DNA from: Arion vulgaris
Taxonomy: Eukaryota; Mollusca; Gastropoda; Stylommatophora; Arionidae
Assembly (NCBI GenBank): GCA_020796225.1
Contig: CM036755.1
Span: forward strand, 61,248,152 to 61,312,151
DNA: 64,000 bases
Reading direction: 5' to 3'
Under the pieces are notes generated by a model. It worked only from the letters and a program-made list of their open reading frames with translations, was not told the origin of the DNA and searched no databases. This document shows, in pieces, positions 39,746-50,649 of the stretch. Made by a program: the position numbers and the translations under genes. How positions within the stretch are numbered: the stretch's first letter is position 1; each line of letters opens with the position of its first letter.

Positions 39746-40195
39746 GAAACAACAACTAGTTTAATGTAGTTGTTAATGACGTCCTGTAACAAGGATATAT
39801 CACAAATTTCATTGCAAAGCATAAGTATGCTAAATTGAAAGCCAAAACAAAACGAAAGACACATTAAATAAATCTTAGACACTGAGTAATTGAGAAAACT
39901 TCGTCACTTGTAGGAAAATAAGGCACTCAGCAAATATACTTACGAGTAGATTCCGAGACAACAGCCTAAAAAAATATCCCACAGAACAAAATACAACGGT
40001 AGTTCACAAGAGAAGTCCACACAGAAACCCAATAGATTCGATAGAGAAAAAGCTGTTTTTGTATTAATAATACCTGCACGAGGGAGACACATACAGTACC
40101 ATATACCATTTATGTAATCCGTAACCCTATCAGTCCATATTTATTTTATCTCCGGATGCATTTATATTCCTATGTTTACTAAATTAGCTAGTATC
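39746..40195. other. No clear feature
   Basis: AT-rich. GACGTCCTGTAACAAGGATA recalls the SINE-J end but is too short to call. Confidence 0.4.
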
Positions 40196-40735
40196 AAAAT
40201 AGCCATCCATCGCAAGCGATGATGACAAAAGTCTCAGACGTGTGCTGTTGCACCTAACTTGAATGTGCGGAGGTGAATGTAGAGTCCGATCCTAGAACAC
40301 AATCCCCTACCACAGGTGGGGCATATATGATGAAGGTCAGACATGTGGGTGTTGCGTGTTCTGTCTTTTCGCTCAGCTCGTTTTCTCTGTGCCTCAACGA
40401 CACGATAATTCTCAACTATGTGAGTTTCTCTTGTGTTGTTATAGCGCCACATTTGGCCATCTTACGCAAAGAATTCCTAGCACGCAGTATCTATATCGAA
40501 GCATTTCAGAGACACTTTAAGAGTGTCTTTAAAGCAGCTTTTTCGTTCTCCAGCAGAACGTCGGCCTTCTTCAAGTTCACTAGACATATACATTAATTGT
40601 TTTGGGATGCGTTTATGAGGCGCCCAAGCAACGTAACCGGCCTATCTCACTTGGGCCTTCTGCAACAGGGTTTGACGGTTGGGATCATTGCTCTTGTGAG
40701 GACTTCGCTATCTGGAATTTTTTCTTTTCTGCTAG
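40196..40735 (-). mobile_element. LINE-L 3' region with zinc-finger-like C-terminus
   Basis: The minus frame at 40234-40452 ends 'HICPTCGRGLCSRIGLYIHL', a C-x2-C...H motif typical of the C-terminal tail of some animal LINEs. Upstream, 'ELEEGRRSAG' and 'FKDTLKVSLKCFDI' are readable in other frames. It aligns with 26.95 and 31.6 kb. Confidence 0.8.
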
Positions 40736-40754
40736 TTTATTTTTAGTATTCGGC

Positions 40755-40828
40755 GTGTTTGGAAGTGGTTTGGAAGTGGTTTGGAAGTGGTTTGGAAGTG
40801 GTTTGGAAGTGGTTTGGAAGTGGTTTAG
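40755..40828. repeat. 11-bp minisatellite, about 7 copies
   Basis: GGAAGTGGTTT is repeated seven times at the end of the LINE-L fragment, giving spurious frames on both strands. Confidence 0.95.
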
Positions 40829-40963
40829 TTTTCTTTCGTGTCTGCTATACACTTGATATAATATGAACACTTGATAAGATGTCTAACACCGTTTGTATAC
40901 TCCTATATCTTGTAAGTTTCAAAGACTGTCGTGTTCACTGTCATTTCTGGTTAACCTCATTCC

Positions 40964-41237
40964 AAGAATTTCTAGTTTGAGAATACTAACACTGAAAGTC
41001 GATCTGTTCAATATTCAATCATATAATTATCATATTATTCCCTGTCTGTACTCCGAAATGTCAAAAAGTAGATTTTACAAAAATTACACGACAGTAAAAC
41101 AAGAATTTCTAGTTTGAGAATACTAACACTGAAAGTCGATCTGTTCAATATTCAATCATATAATTATCATATTATTCCCTGTCTGTACTCCGAAATGTCA
41201 AAAAGTAGATTTTACAAAAATTACACGACAGTAAAAG
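40964..41237. repeat. 137-bp tandem duplication, essentially identical
   Basis: AAGAATTTCTAGTTTGAGAA to TTACACGACAGTAAAA occurs at 40964-41100 and again at 41101-41237 without visible differences. No family or product was recognised. Confidence 0.93.
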
Positions 41238-41269
41238 TTATTTTATTCATTTACAGCAGCGTTTCCCGA

Positions 41270-41515
41270 AGTGGGCAGTGTGTCCTATCCTTTACAGGAC
41301 GTAGTCATCAACCACAGTAAACAAGTCGACGATTTTCTAGACACCACTTATACGTTCAGTAGCTTGCCATTGCTTTCTGAACGTGAGGTATATTTTTACA
41401 GTTCGTAAAAATTCAATGGAACTCATTTGCTTCCAAACTTGCCCGCGGTGGAGTTTGAACCAGGTACGCTTGGGTTGTGATCAAGCTCACTACCACTTAA
41501 GCTAGAGATGCTCAC
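41270..41515 (-). mobile_element. tRNA-SINE J, full length
   Basis: Minus-strand order: AGCATCTCTAGCTTAAGTGG, TGGTTCAAACTCCACCG, AAATGAGTTCCATTGAATTT, AAAGCAATGGCAAGCTACTG, then CCTGTAAAGGATAGG. Head type as at 34.7 kb. Confidence 0.85.
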
Positions 41516-41559
41516 TTCTTTATGTTATACATGTCCGAATTCTGGGCCCATTTTATTGG

Positions 41560-42745
41560 ATTTTTATTGGGTCCTATCCAAAAGTGCCACAATGGGTGGA
41601 ACCCTGTACTAGTGGATGTGAAAACCTGTAAAAATCTGAGTAAAATCGATCTTTCGAACGAGAGTGCTCGGAGTTTGTTTAAAGGGGTTTATTGTGCCAT
41701 ACGACGTTTAACTCTTTGTGGATCAAAAGTCATACTATGTGCCTTGGATTAGACACTTTTTACAAGGGGCCACCTTAAAGGGCGTTTTTTATTTGAAAAA
41801 CAAATGGTTAATAAAAACAAGGTTTTTGAGCTGGAACACTAAAAGTTAATAAAGGTTAACATCCTTTGGCGAAACTATAAAGCGGAGACTATACTTTGAT
41901 CTTAGCCAATAGACTGAGAAGTGACTTTTATTACAGCGCTCGACCAGGAAGTACCACAACGGTGGACCCAGTACTGAACATCGTAGCATCCTTTACGGAC
42001 GTAGTCATCAACCACATTAAACGAGTCGTTGATTTTCTAGGCACCACTCATACGTTAAGTAGTTTGCCATTGCTTTATGAATGGTACGGTCTTTTAACCT
42101 TTGTTGTAAAAATCCCAAAGAAACGAACTTGCTTCCAAACTTGCCCACCGTGGGGTTTGAACGAGGTACGCACGGGTTTGTGATCGAGCTCACTACCGCT
42201 TGAGCTACAGACACTCAGGAACCCAGGACTAGTGAACGTGAAAACGTGTAAAACTCCCAGTAAAATCTATCTTTCGAATGAGAGTGCTCGGAGTTTGTTT
42301 AAAGGAGTTTACTGTAACATTTTCGTTTAATAAAGTCCGTAATTAAGTGGAGACTACACTTCGACCTTAGTCAAATCCTGAGAAACGACTCGTTTAGCTC
42401 ATTTATTATATTATAGGTCTCATCCAGGAAGTGCCACAACGAGTGGACCCTATTAGTGAACGTAAAACGTGAAAACTCTTAGCGTCATCAATTTTTCGAA
42501 TGAGAGCGCTCGGAGTTTGTTTAAAGGGATTTAGTGTGCCACTTGGATCGTATTTTTTAATTATTGTTGTGCACTTACAGTTTAGTGTCGCAGAGGGTGA
42601 AACCCAGTCACGTTTTAAACTCGGAAAACCCCGAGCGTCGTCAATCTTTCGAGCGAGAGCTGCTCGGAATTTAAATTTTATTTAGTTGCCTATTGACTCT
42701 ACAGTTTGATCTTAGCCCAAAAGACTGTGAAACTACTTTTTTTAA
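41560..42745 (-). repeat. Tandem repeat with U2 snRNA-like head, three units
   Basis: Three minus-strand heads match the first 40 or so bases of U2 snRNA: near 41890-41932 (ATTGGCTAAGATCAAAGTAT), 42350-42393 (TTTGACTAAGGTCGAAGTGT) and 42690-42735 (TTTTGGGCTAAGATCAAACT). After each head the U2 similarity ends, and an unrelated body follows, containing ACAAACTCCGAGCACTCTC, TTCGAAAGAT and CACTTCCTGGAT blocks. No unit contains the U2 Sm site or 3' stem-loops, so none is a functional U2 gene. Confidence 0.65.
41976..42220 (-). mobile_element. SINE-J inserted in the U2-headed repeat
   Basis: ACCCAGTACT (41966-41975) and ACCCAGGACT (42221-42230) flank it. The minus-strand head GTGTCTGTAGCTCAAGCGGT and TCAAACCCCACGGTGGGC precede the usual body. 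The insertion interrupts the second unit body. Confidence 0.83.
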
Positions 42746-42794
42746 CTCTTGGTAATTTTGTACTATGTAAAGTTTAGTTTATCCATTTCCTCTG

Positions 42795-43375
42795 CTCTAT
42801 TGGCAGATGTATAACAGAAATTAAAAAGAGAATAGGAATGGTCAAAACTAATTTCAATAGTATGAGAAAGTTACTGACATCCAAACAAATTACAAACAGG
42901 CTAAAAATGAGAATGATCAAATGCTATATATATCCTATATTAATGTATGGCTCGTAAACATGGACAATGAACAAGCACTTAGAAGATAGAATTGATGCAT
43001 TTGAGATGTGGATATATAGAAGAATAGGCAGAGTTTCATGGACAGAGAAACAGAGAAATAAACAAGTATTAGGAAAACTAGGCATGAAGAAACAATTATT
43101 AAGAGAAATAAAATTCAGACAAGTAAAGTATTTTGGGCACATAAAAAGACATGACACCATGATAAAATATTTACTAGAGGGGAAAGTTGAGGGGAAGAGC
43201 AAGAGGAAGACCGAGAGATAAGTGGGAGGAAACTTTAAGAAATGGACAGGTTACAGTCTGGCAGTGTGCAACATCAAGGCGAAAGACAGAGGATGCTGGA
43301 GATTCATTTCAGCCAACCTTCGATGTGGAGACGGCACCTGATGATGATGATTGCATCCCATGTTGCTGAGGAACT
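42795..43375 (+). mobile_element. LINE-G 3' region, long readable copy
   Basis: A nearly continuous frame reads 'CITEIKKRIGMVKTNFNSMR', 'LKMRMIKCYIYPILMYGS', one stop, then 'TWTMNKHLEDRIDAFEMWIY', 'RRIGRVSWTEKQRNKQVLGK' and 'KYFGHIKRHDTMIKYLLEGK'. A frameshift near 43205 leads to 'RARGRPRDKWEETL' and 'NLRCGDGT'. It covers the thumb to the C-terminus, without the palm. Confidence 0.83.
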
Positions 43376-43561
43376 CCATTATTCGATTTTTGATTTTCTG
43401 TATATCCCAATATATTATTTCCAGCGAAACGGACAGATTCATTAGGAATGAAAGCTGTCTTTACTGTCTGTAATATCTTCTTTTATAGCAGTGCAAAACC
43501 GTGAGGAGGGGATAGGACATGATCCTGAGAAATTTGTTGGCCGCATGGCTTGTGCAGTCTT

Positions 43562-43822
43562 AGTCGCTTGTGTGTTGCCTGGATCCGTAGCAAGGAATCG
43601 TAACATTGCGACCTACAAGACATATCATATGTGACAACTTTATAGGGAACTATGGAGGCTACCTTAGTAAATAAAAAGCGTCGCAGAAATCGGATGTGCT
43701 GGCCTACTTTTAGTCGCATAACTGGCACAACTTACAATCGCTCTTAGACTCGGATTACATACATATCACAAAGAATAGTTAACAAGTGGTCGATATGGAG
43801 CGTTGGAAGAAGAGGAAGAAAA
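43562..43822 (+). mobile_element. SINE-A, full length
   Basis: GCTTGTGTGTTGCCTGGATC, CGACCTACAAGACATATCAT, TTAGTAAATAAAAAGCGTCG and GTGGTCGATATGGAGCGTTG are in order. The core is decayed (ATATCATATGTGACAAC). Confidence 0.88.
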
Positions 43823-44418
43823 AGAACGGTATAGATCAAGGGAAATATGAGACTGTGGAATGTAATGGCCGTATGGCTAGAGCAATCACCGCAAAACTGT
43901 TCAGGTTAAGATTTTATTTTATACCCCGAAAGAAAAAACTCCTTGTCTTTATCGTCGATTGAAGCTTCATAGACCTAACAAAATCGGTCAATAAATTCAA
44001 TTTATAATGTATAACGCAATCAATACTTCAAGTGCAAATTCTTCAACAATTCCAGTCATGATTGGCATGGTTCGTATGTAGGATATCTTCCTTTCAATCT
44101 AGTTGCCAAGAAGAATGTGGTAAACTATGTTATGTCTACAATGTTAAGTGAAAATAGAACTGGTTCTCACAACGAATGTGTCAAGATCTGTCTCAATTAG
44201 TACTCCAGACTTCATGTCCATTACTGAATGTCTCGGTAAATTAGAGAAATCAATGCAGATACACGAAGACAGTATTACAGAAATCAGCAATAAAATTATT
44301 GTTGAAAAATAGTGAGTGTGAAAAAGTGTTATTTGAATGTTGAAATATGTTTGGAAAAATGCCACATTCCACTCAATTTTTAAAAGCGGAAAAGACCAAA
44401 AAAGGATCCACAGAGCTA
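43823..44418. other. No feature recognised
   Basis: AT-rich. The 44160-44235 stretch (GGTTCTCACAACGAATGTGT) recurs at 45175-45245, a direct repeat of about 70 bp, 1 kb apart. Confidence 0.5.
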
Positions 44419-44419
44419 C

Positions 44420-44905
44420 AGATTGAACAGATATCGAAGAGTATGCATACTGATGGTTTCCGTTGCTCACTGTTTAAACACACTCACCACTCTCTCTCGT
44501 AGGCACCCAGTTCTACTCGTACAACGGGAAACTCTAAACTGCTTAAATCGCTGGATAGATTTAACATATATTTTAGTGTCTTCATCTAACAGGCAGTCGC
44601 GAAGAGACCAATGAACATCCCCCTTATCCAGCTTCTACTCCCTAACAATCGATGATGTTGATGCAATCCTGTCCGCTCTCTAATTGCCGCAAACACCCAC
44701 ATGCCTAGGACAGTAGATCTACGTAAGACTCTAGAGGTTAGAAGCTACTTTAGACGACATTTCCTCATACTTAAACCTATCCTTTTTGGATCTTGGAAAG
44801 TATCGACTGCGAGTCAGATACAACAGCTGCCCCAGTAAACGGAGTCCCATATAGCCAATGGAGGGATGCAGTAAAGGTTTCATCCTCCATCTCATACTGG
44901 AAGTA
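44420..44905 (-). mobile_element. LINE-H fragment: RNase H and tail, reverse orientation
   Basis: Reversed blocks match 11.2-11.8 kb: AGATATCGAAGAGTATGCAT, CACTCTCTCTCGTAGGCACC, ATCCAGCTTCTACTCCCTAA, then TGCCGCAAACACCCACATGC (RNase H 'GHVGVCGN' region) and ATCGACTGCGAGTCAGATAC ('SDSQSI'). Several frameshifts. Confidence 0.7.
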
Positions 44906-44964
44906 ATTTTAGTGTTTCTAGCGAGTAAATCATTAATGTGTTACAAAAATTATTCTTCTCCCTA

Positions 44965-45035
44965 CGTCTCTAGCTAGGCATCGGTCCACAACCAAGGCCT
45001 TCCAAGTCCGCCTATCCAAGGCCATCAAGAAACAG
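44965..45035 (-). mobile_element. LINE-I scrap
   Basis: TAGGCATCGGTCCACAACCA and AGGCCTTCCAAGTCCGCCTA match the minus-strand LINE-I end at 46.6 kb ('LDRRAWKAL'). Confidence 0.6.
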
Positions 45036-45234
45036 AAATTTAAAAGTCTTTCGGTGAGCGCTCGTCAACGATGTACCAGAAACAGAAATCAAAAAGCGCT
45101 TAGGCAGAAGCGCTTACATATTGGTGTATAAATCGTATACATCAACATCGGAATAACATTGACCAATATAGAACTGGTTCTCACAACGAATGTGTCAAGA
45201 TCTGTCTCAATTAGTACTCCAGAATGTATGTCCA

Positions 45235-45365
45235 TTACTGAATGTCACGTTGCTGTTTATCGTCACTGTTTCTGTATTTTGTAAAACTATAGTACTTTGT
45301 TTGTACGTGTTTCGCTATTTACCAAGTTTTACTGCAGTCTTCCCCTTATTTCGATATTCGTCGCC
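45235..45365 (+). mobile_element. Rep-K copy, first of two
   Basis: CACGTTGCTGTTTATCGTCA, TTCTGTATTTTGTAAAACTA, ACGTGTTTCGCTATTTACCA and AGTTTTACTGCAGTCTTCCC. The hammerhead-like head is lost. Confidence 0.65.
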
Positions 45366-45439
45366 ATATTGCTGCAACTCTTCGTTGTGACGTAGTAGGT
45401 AAGATTTGTTTCATTTTAATTTGTCACTCCTGTTTGTTC

Positions 45440-45595
45440 GTTTGCTTGATAAAAGCCTTGTTGGTCGAAACGTTGCTGTTTATCGTCACTGTTTCTGTAT
45501 TTTATAAAACTATAGTACTTTGTTTGTACGTGTTTCGCTATTTACCAAGTTTTACTGCAGTCTTCCCCCTATTTCAATATAGAAAATCGTTGCGT
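45440..45595 (+). mobile_element. Rep-K copy with hammerhead-like head
   Basis: TTTGCTTGATAAAAGCCTTG, TTGGTCGAAACGTTGCTG and TATCGTCACTG, then the same body as the previous copy. The two bodies are nearly identical, so this pair is a local duplication. Confidence 0.7.
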
Positions 45596-46080
45596 AAATA
45601 CTTTAAGTTATTGAATGATTCAAATTGTAATTTTTTTATTTCGCTGCTTATGTCGCCCCCTTATGGTCTGCCTGATGCGGCCGCCTCTCTGTAGCATGGC
45701 ACGGCACGGACATAAGAACACTTAATAAATGAGATGCAGAAAGCAAAGAAATACAGAACAAGCTGAACAATTCTACGTACCTTTATTCATCATTTCATTC
45801 AATATTTGTTAGTACTCAGATCAAGCTTTACAACGATATATAACATGATTTGGTTTATTCAACTCCATATATTTGTATCTCGGGACCAAACAAAGACAAT
45901 TGTAGACATTTTCTATAAAGAATTTTCAGAGGGTAGTGTCGTTCAAAAATAATTTTGAAGCATATTTCGTGATCACAAATAAAAACTCTTTGCGTAATTC
46001 GATTGAAGATATGCAATACTAAAAATCTGAATCTTAAAAATCAGAATCTGAAAAATCGATATCTGGAGGCTAAATGACCC
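45596..46080. other. No feature recognised
   Basis: AT-rich. Short AAAATCTGAATCT-like repeats at 46020-46060. Confidence 0.45.
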
Positions 46081-46084
46081 GATC

Positions 46085-46200
46085 GTCTGTAGAGTGGTGC
46101 CTTAATAAGAGTATCTCTGTAGCGTGGTGCCTTAATAAGAGTATCTCTGTAGTACCTTATAAAGCCTAGAAGTGCTAATAAGAGTATCTCTGTAGTGTGG
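46085..46200. repeat. Irregular 30-50-bp repeat
   Basis: AAGAGTATCTCTGTAG occurs three times, with TGGTGCCTTAAT between units. Confidence 0.75.
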
Positions 46201-46364
46201 AGGTACGGTACACCGGTGATCCAAATATTTCTTATTAAAAACCAGTATTTTAAATAAAAAATACAGCATTAACAATACATTTCTAAAGAAAATACAGAAC
46301 GATGTGCGAAAATACAACGATTTGTTTGACGAAGCAATTTTGCATTCAAATTAGGAACACTGAC

Positions 46365-46470
46365 CTCAGGCGTGATGCCAGAGATTTCAATGGGAGCCAA
46401 GAATATTAACATTGCGATCTAAAATGCCTGTCGTACGAGGTGACTGAGGTATTGGCATAGATAAGCCCAC
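46365..46470 (+). mobile_element. SINE-A 5' fragment
   Basis: GGCGTGATGCCAGAGATTTC, GAGCCAAGAATATTAACATT and CCTGTCGTACGAGGTGACTG match the 5' third. Confidence 0.68.
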
Positions 46471-46599
46471 CAGGCGATGTCAACACATCAAGTGTGCTCT
46501 AAACTAACTCATAATCGTTGATGTTTAGTTGGATTTCATAGTCGAAGTTTTTTATCAGCAATTTCCGTGCCGAGTCTGACAAAAGTCGGGTATTGTACA

Positions 46600-46822
46600 G
46601 CAACTTCTTCACTCATCGACCCTAGTGAGGCATAGGTCCCCAACCAAGGCATTCCAAGCCCGCCTATCCAAGGCCATCTTTTCCAGATCTCTCCACTCTC
46701 TCCACATTTCCTCCTTGTTGGGTTCTTCTTCTTCCATGGGGGATGGGGGTAAGGGGGTTGAATTTTCCTGGTTGTTGTTTCTGTAGACATCTAGTGCTTT
46801 CTGCGGGGTGGGGTAGCTAGTT
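46600..46822 (-). mobile_element. LINE-I 3' fragment
   Basis: Frames read 'PYPHPPWKKKNPTRRKCGE', 'SGEIWKRWPWIGGLGMPW' or, in the correct frame, 'MWREWRDLEKMALDRRAW' and 'NALVGDLCLTRVDE'. It matches 36.0 and 12.4 kb. A run of G/C (about 46738-46752) interrupts it. Confidence 0.72.
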
Positions 46823-46917
46823 CCACGACCAACCTCCTTAGTCATCTCTTACGACATGTGTGGCAGGTAACAGTGGTTCTATTTTTACACCCCAATTTGG
46901 GCCCCGTAACCAGTAGG
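46823..46917 (-). mobile_element. SINE-B/C head fragment
   Basis: CCAACCTCCTTAGTCATCTC, TTACGACATGTGTGGCAGGT and CCCCAATTTGGGCCCCGTAA are the minus-strand head and core. Without the 3' body it cannot be assigned to B or C. Confidence 0.78.
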
Positions 46918-47036
46918 GAGATTATACAGTAACTGTTCTAACGAAATTTACACATGAACAAATTTCAACAAGCTATTCACTATCATAAAGATTACATAGG
47001 GTACTTCGCAGATAATATAATCTTTGTCAAGTACTT

Positions 47037-47298
47037 TCGCCTGTGTGATGCCGGGGCCCGCAAAGGAAGCAAAGAATAGTACCACTGCAACCTATAATGC
47101 ATGTCGTAAGAGGCGGCTAATGTATGCCCTAGGGATGATAAAAAGTAAATAAAAAGTAGCGCAAAAGTCGGATGTGCTGGCCTACTTGTAGGCGCATAAC
47201 TGGCACAACGTACAATCACTCTTAGGCTCAGATCACATACAAATCACACAGAGTGGTTGACAAGTGGTCAATATGGAGCGTGTGAAGAAGAAGAAGAA
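47037..47298 (+). mobile_element. SINE-A, full length, TSD with one mismatch
   Basis: GTCAAGTACTT (47026-47036) and GTCAGGTACTT (47299-47309) flank it. The element runs from CGCCTGTGTGATGCCGGGGC to the tail GAAGAAGAAGAA. This defines the SINE-A ends. Confidence 0.92.
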
Positions 47299-47309
47299 GT
47301 CAGGTACTT

Positions 47310-48272
47310 CTAATATCGTATTATGTAAGAAAGAGATAAGAACAAACATAAATATTCACTGAAGCTCATTCATGATTGTTCAATCAATCAATCAATCAAA
47401 GAGATAAAGCAGAACAATGTATTCATTACAGCTCAGTCCTTCTGCTGTTATTGTCTATCAACACGGCTTTTGTTATCAGCTTAGCTGTAAATGGATTCAA
47501 TGATTCGGCTCTAACAACAAATTAATCTCGGGAAGAAAATCTGTTAATATAATTAAAATGACAACACTGTTTTGAAGTAATCGCATTTTCCTCCCTTAAT
47601 CTAACACCTCAAAAAAAAAAATTGGGTAAAGATTGAAAATGCGGAAATGTGTTATAGCCAGTTTTTGCTTATAAAGTATTAACAGCATTTTATCATTAAA
47701 CAGTATAAAGAAATCTGGCCAGCAATGGCGGAATGCGGAAGGGCCACTCAGAATCAGGACTGTTTGATTCTGGACACGACTTTGCTAGCGCATTTCCACC
47801 ATGTTTGGTTGGGTAGTTTAGATTGCCGAGCTACTGAGTTAGTGCCTGAGCAACGATGTGAGCTAAGAATGTTACATGGAATGCTTTTTGCTGTGTCAAC
47901 CATGCATTTGTTGTGATTGTGATGGCGGACAGCGGTTGTGACGAACCAATTCATTCTGCAGTATGCAGTGTTTTGCGTATGCAGAAAGTTGGATTTTGGC
48001 GTGATTGATGTTCCCTTTGACATGAATTGCAATTCAAGTGATGAACAGTTTTGCGTTGACACTTTAGCGACGGCCATATGCATTTATGCGGTGAAGGTTG
48101 CTTTTATGTGGCGGTACACGGCTGTTTCATTCTGTAATTAGTTCACAGGAGAAAGTTGTTAGCATTTGTGTGATTATCATTGGCACAGGAACGGAGCAGT
48201 TATGGGGTGACACGTTGCAGTGAAATTTGAACCGTAAATATGAACTATGAACAGCATAACCAAGAAACATAT
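47310..48272. other. Unassigned, less AT-rich in the middle
   Basis: Frames of 63-109 residues on both strands at 47725-48140 overlap each other and show no family motif. A CAATCAATCAATC simple repeat at 47380 may be a SINE-S tail. I do not support a gene here. Confidence 0.4.
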
Positions 48273-48540
48273 GTACTTCTTTGAACGCTCCATATCGACC
48301 ACTTGTTAGCCCCTCTTTGTGATTTGTATATGATCTGAGAATAAGAGTGATTGTACGAGTATGTTGTGCCAGTTATGCGCCTACAAGTAGGCCATCACAT
48401 CCGATTTCTACAACGCTTTTTATATACAAGTACTAGGGTAGCTTTCCTAGGTCCCTACATTAATCACCTCTTACGACATGCCTTGAAGGTCGCAGTGTTA
48501 CTATTCTTTGCTCCCATTGTGGGCTCTGGCAACACCCGAG
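48273..48540 (-). mobile_element. SINE-A, full length
   Basis: CTTTGAACGCTCCATATCGA, TATGCGCCTACAAGTAGGCC, CATCCGATTTCTACAACGC, CACCTCTTACGACATGCCTT and TACTATTCTTTGCTCCCATT in minus-strand order. Confidence 0.9.
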
Positions 48541-48714
48541 CACAAAATACAGTATGATTCCATACATAAGTAATTGACATTTCATGTTTACAATAAAGCA
48601 CTTAGAATATTTTTGGTGAATCCTTGATATTGCAACTATCAATATCTTATATTATCTCAGATTTTAGGACCGTTAGCATGTTTCTGTCGTAGTCTTTGTT
48701 TATTGTGCTGTGAA

Positions 48715-48885
48715 ATTCGTCACTCCTATTGTATCGTTCGCTAGATAAAGGCCTTTTGGTCGAAACGTAGCTGTGAATTGTTATTGATTTTTTTTATTTT
48801 GTAAAACTACAATACTTTGTTATTATGTATTTCGCCATTGCTACATAGTTTTACTACAGTCTTCCCTTATATCGACAATACACAG
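48715..48885 (+). mobile_element. Rep-K copy
   Basis: TAGATAAAGGCCTTTTGGTC, GAAACGTAGCTG, then GTAAAACTACAATACTTTGT and TACATAGTTTTACTACAGTC. The head is close to the 6.7 and 45.4 kb copies. Confidence 0.7.
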
Positions 48886-48944
48886 TGCAATTGCAACAAG
48901 CTTAGCACTCAGTTGTAATTAAACTAGTCTAAAGGAGAAGATTT

Positions 48945-49155
48945 GCCTTCATTGCCCCCGGTTTCTATATGGCACAGTCCCTGTCAGCAGAGATGACATC
49001 CTATCTGTCGAGAGCATTTCACAGGGCACGAAATCCTTAGCTTCGTCAACAATCCTAGGGATTTCATGAAAAATTGCACACGTGTCTCTGCCCGGATTCG
49101 AATCCACAACCTTCAGTACGACAGGTAAACGACCCACTTCGCTATTGAGACCTCC
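48945..49155 (-). mobile_element. SINE-N
   Basis: GCCTTCATTGCCCCCGGTTT, GATGACATCCTATCTGTCGA, CCGGATTCGAATCCACAACC (B box complement) and TTCGCTATTGAGACC (head). The A box is altered. Confidence 0.75.
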
Positions 49156-49461
49156 AGATTTCTAATAAGTAAGCGTTAAAATCCATTTTAATGTCAGAAG
49201 GATATTATAAAATAATGTGTTAGTTCCGTACTGTATTCTTTGAATGACAACACACAATGAACGATTGAAGAAAGACAGGTATATACACTATTAAATAAGT
49301 AATGAACAATTAATGATTAAATAGAAAAATAAATAGCACTCAACGTTTCAACCGTTTGCCTTTATCAAGCTATCAAATATAGAAAGAATACTTAATAAAC
49401 TAAAACATAATTTTAACTAGCGATGTCAAGAAATTAATACTGGCTTCTTACATTTCTTCTG
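49156..49461. other. AT-rich spacer with a Rep-K scrap
   Basis: CAACGTTTCAACCGTTTGCC then TTTATCAAGC at 49340-49372 is the reversed Rep-K head. The remainder is unassigned. Confidence 0.5.
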
Positions 49462-49600
49462 TATTCGTCCGCTATGAGTTCAGGCGTAGTCTGGGCGCCT
49501 GGTATTGCGCTTCTCACTGATTTTTGCGTGAAGGCATGCTTTCCTTATTAACAGTGTCACCAGCCATAACGGTGCGCCCTCTCCGATTTCAAAGGTATTA
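49462..49600 (-). mobile_element. Rep-O copy
   Basis: CTTCTGTATTCGTCCGCTAT, GAGTTCAGGCGTAG, CTGATTTTTGCGTGAAGGCA and CTCTCCGATTTCAAAGG match 5.15 kb. Confidence 0.68.
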
Positions 49601-50018
49601 AGATAATAGCATAAGGCCCTGTCTCCAAGCATGTTTTATCTCAAAGCAAAGTCTTATAAAGTGATAGAATAGGCAGGAAATACATGGTGTTCAACTTAAA
49701 AGCAGCCTGTGAATGGAACTAATCTGACATATATGTATGGAAATGAGAAGGTTCAGTTATGACATAGTATAGGTCAAGGTTGTGTGATGGTGTGTAATTG
49801 TAGTGCGGAAAGGGGCGATGAACAAATGTGACGAAGGACAAGCTAGTCAGAACCGGTTTAAATAGTAAATAGACGAGATGCAATGCGTACATGGCAAATT
49901 TATATTTATCACTGGGGCTGCTTTTAAGTTGAACACCCTGTACTAAAGCTAGTGAGCTTCCGATTGGCTAGTCAATCCATTTACTCAGTATTACCGCATT
50001 ATCCCCACTGTTTTCTCC
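49601..50018. other. No feature recognised
   Basis: Unassigned. A phrase TTTAAGTTGAACACC near 49925 and its complement GTGTTCAACTTAAA near 49690 form an inverted repeat about 240 bp apart, possibly the ends of an unidentified insert. Confidence 0.4.
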
Positions 50019-50031
50019 AGATCTGATCTGA

Positions 50032-50296
50032 TCTCGCCTGTGTGTTGCCGGGCCCGCACGGGGTGCAAAGAATAGTAACACTGCAACCTACAAGGCATGT
50101 CGTAAGAGGCGACTGGTGTAGGGGCCTAGGGAAGCAACCCTAGTAAATAAAAAGCGTTGCAGAAATCGGATGTGCTGGCCTACTTATTGGCGCATAACTG
50201 GAGCAACGTAAATCGCTCTTATTCTCAGATCATATACAAATCACAAAGAGGGTTTAACAAGTTGTCATTTGGAGCGCTCGACGAAGAAGAAGAAGA
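50032..50296 (+). mobile_element. SINE-A, full length, TSD with one mismatch
   Basis: AGATCTGATCTGA (50019-50031) and AGATCCGATCTGA (50297-50309) flank it. The body includes the core CATGTCGTAAGAGGCGACTG and tail GACGAAGAAGAAGAAG. Confidence 0.92.
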
Positions 50297-50309
50297 AGAT
50301 CCGATCTGA

Positions 50310-50649
50310 CCACCTCAGATTTGTAGATTTTCGTATATCGAAGCAGCAATACACAATGAATGACTAGTGACTATCACATCAGCAGTATGTAACTTATCAG
50401 TATTTCTCCGGTACCCATGTGTTGCTTGGTCGATCTAACAGCCTTGACAGTCAGGAAATAATCCCACTCCATCTTGGGGAATTTAGTTTTGGAATTCTTC
50501 GTCGACGATTCAATTACACTACTCTGAATTCTATCTTGAGTCTTACCCAGCCAATAGTCAATTAAAATGGTCAGCTCCTGGCCAGATTGATAGTCAGTAA
50601 TAATATCCAATTTCAACCAACAATCAGTCTAATATAATTGTCTTTAAAA
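50310..50649. other. No feature recognised
   Basis: An 80-residue minus frame (50374-50616) has no recognised motif. Confidence 0.4.

Noticed and set aside
41890..41932. Functional U2 snRNA gene
   Set aside because: Similarity stops after about 40 bases; the Sm site and 3' stem-loops are absent.
47725..48141. Small host gene
   Set aside because: Competing frames on both strands, no domain, no splice context that decides between them.
49680..49940. Element with inverted GTGTTCAACTTAAA ends
   Set aside because: The inverted repeat is short, no target duplication is visible, and no second copy was seen; kept only as a note.
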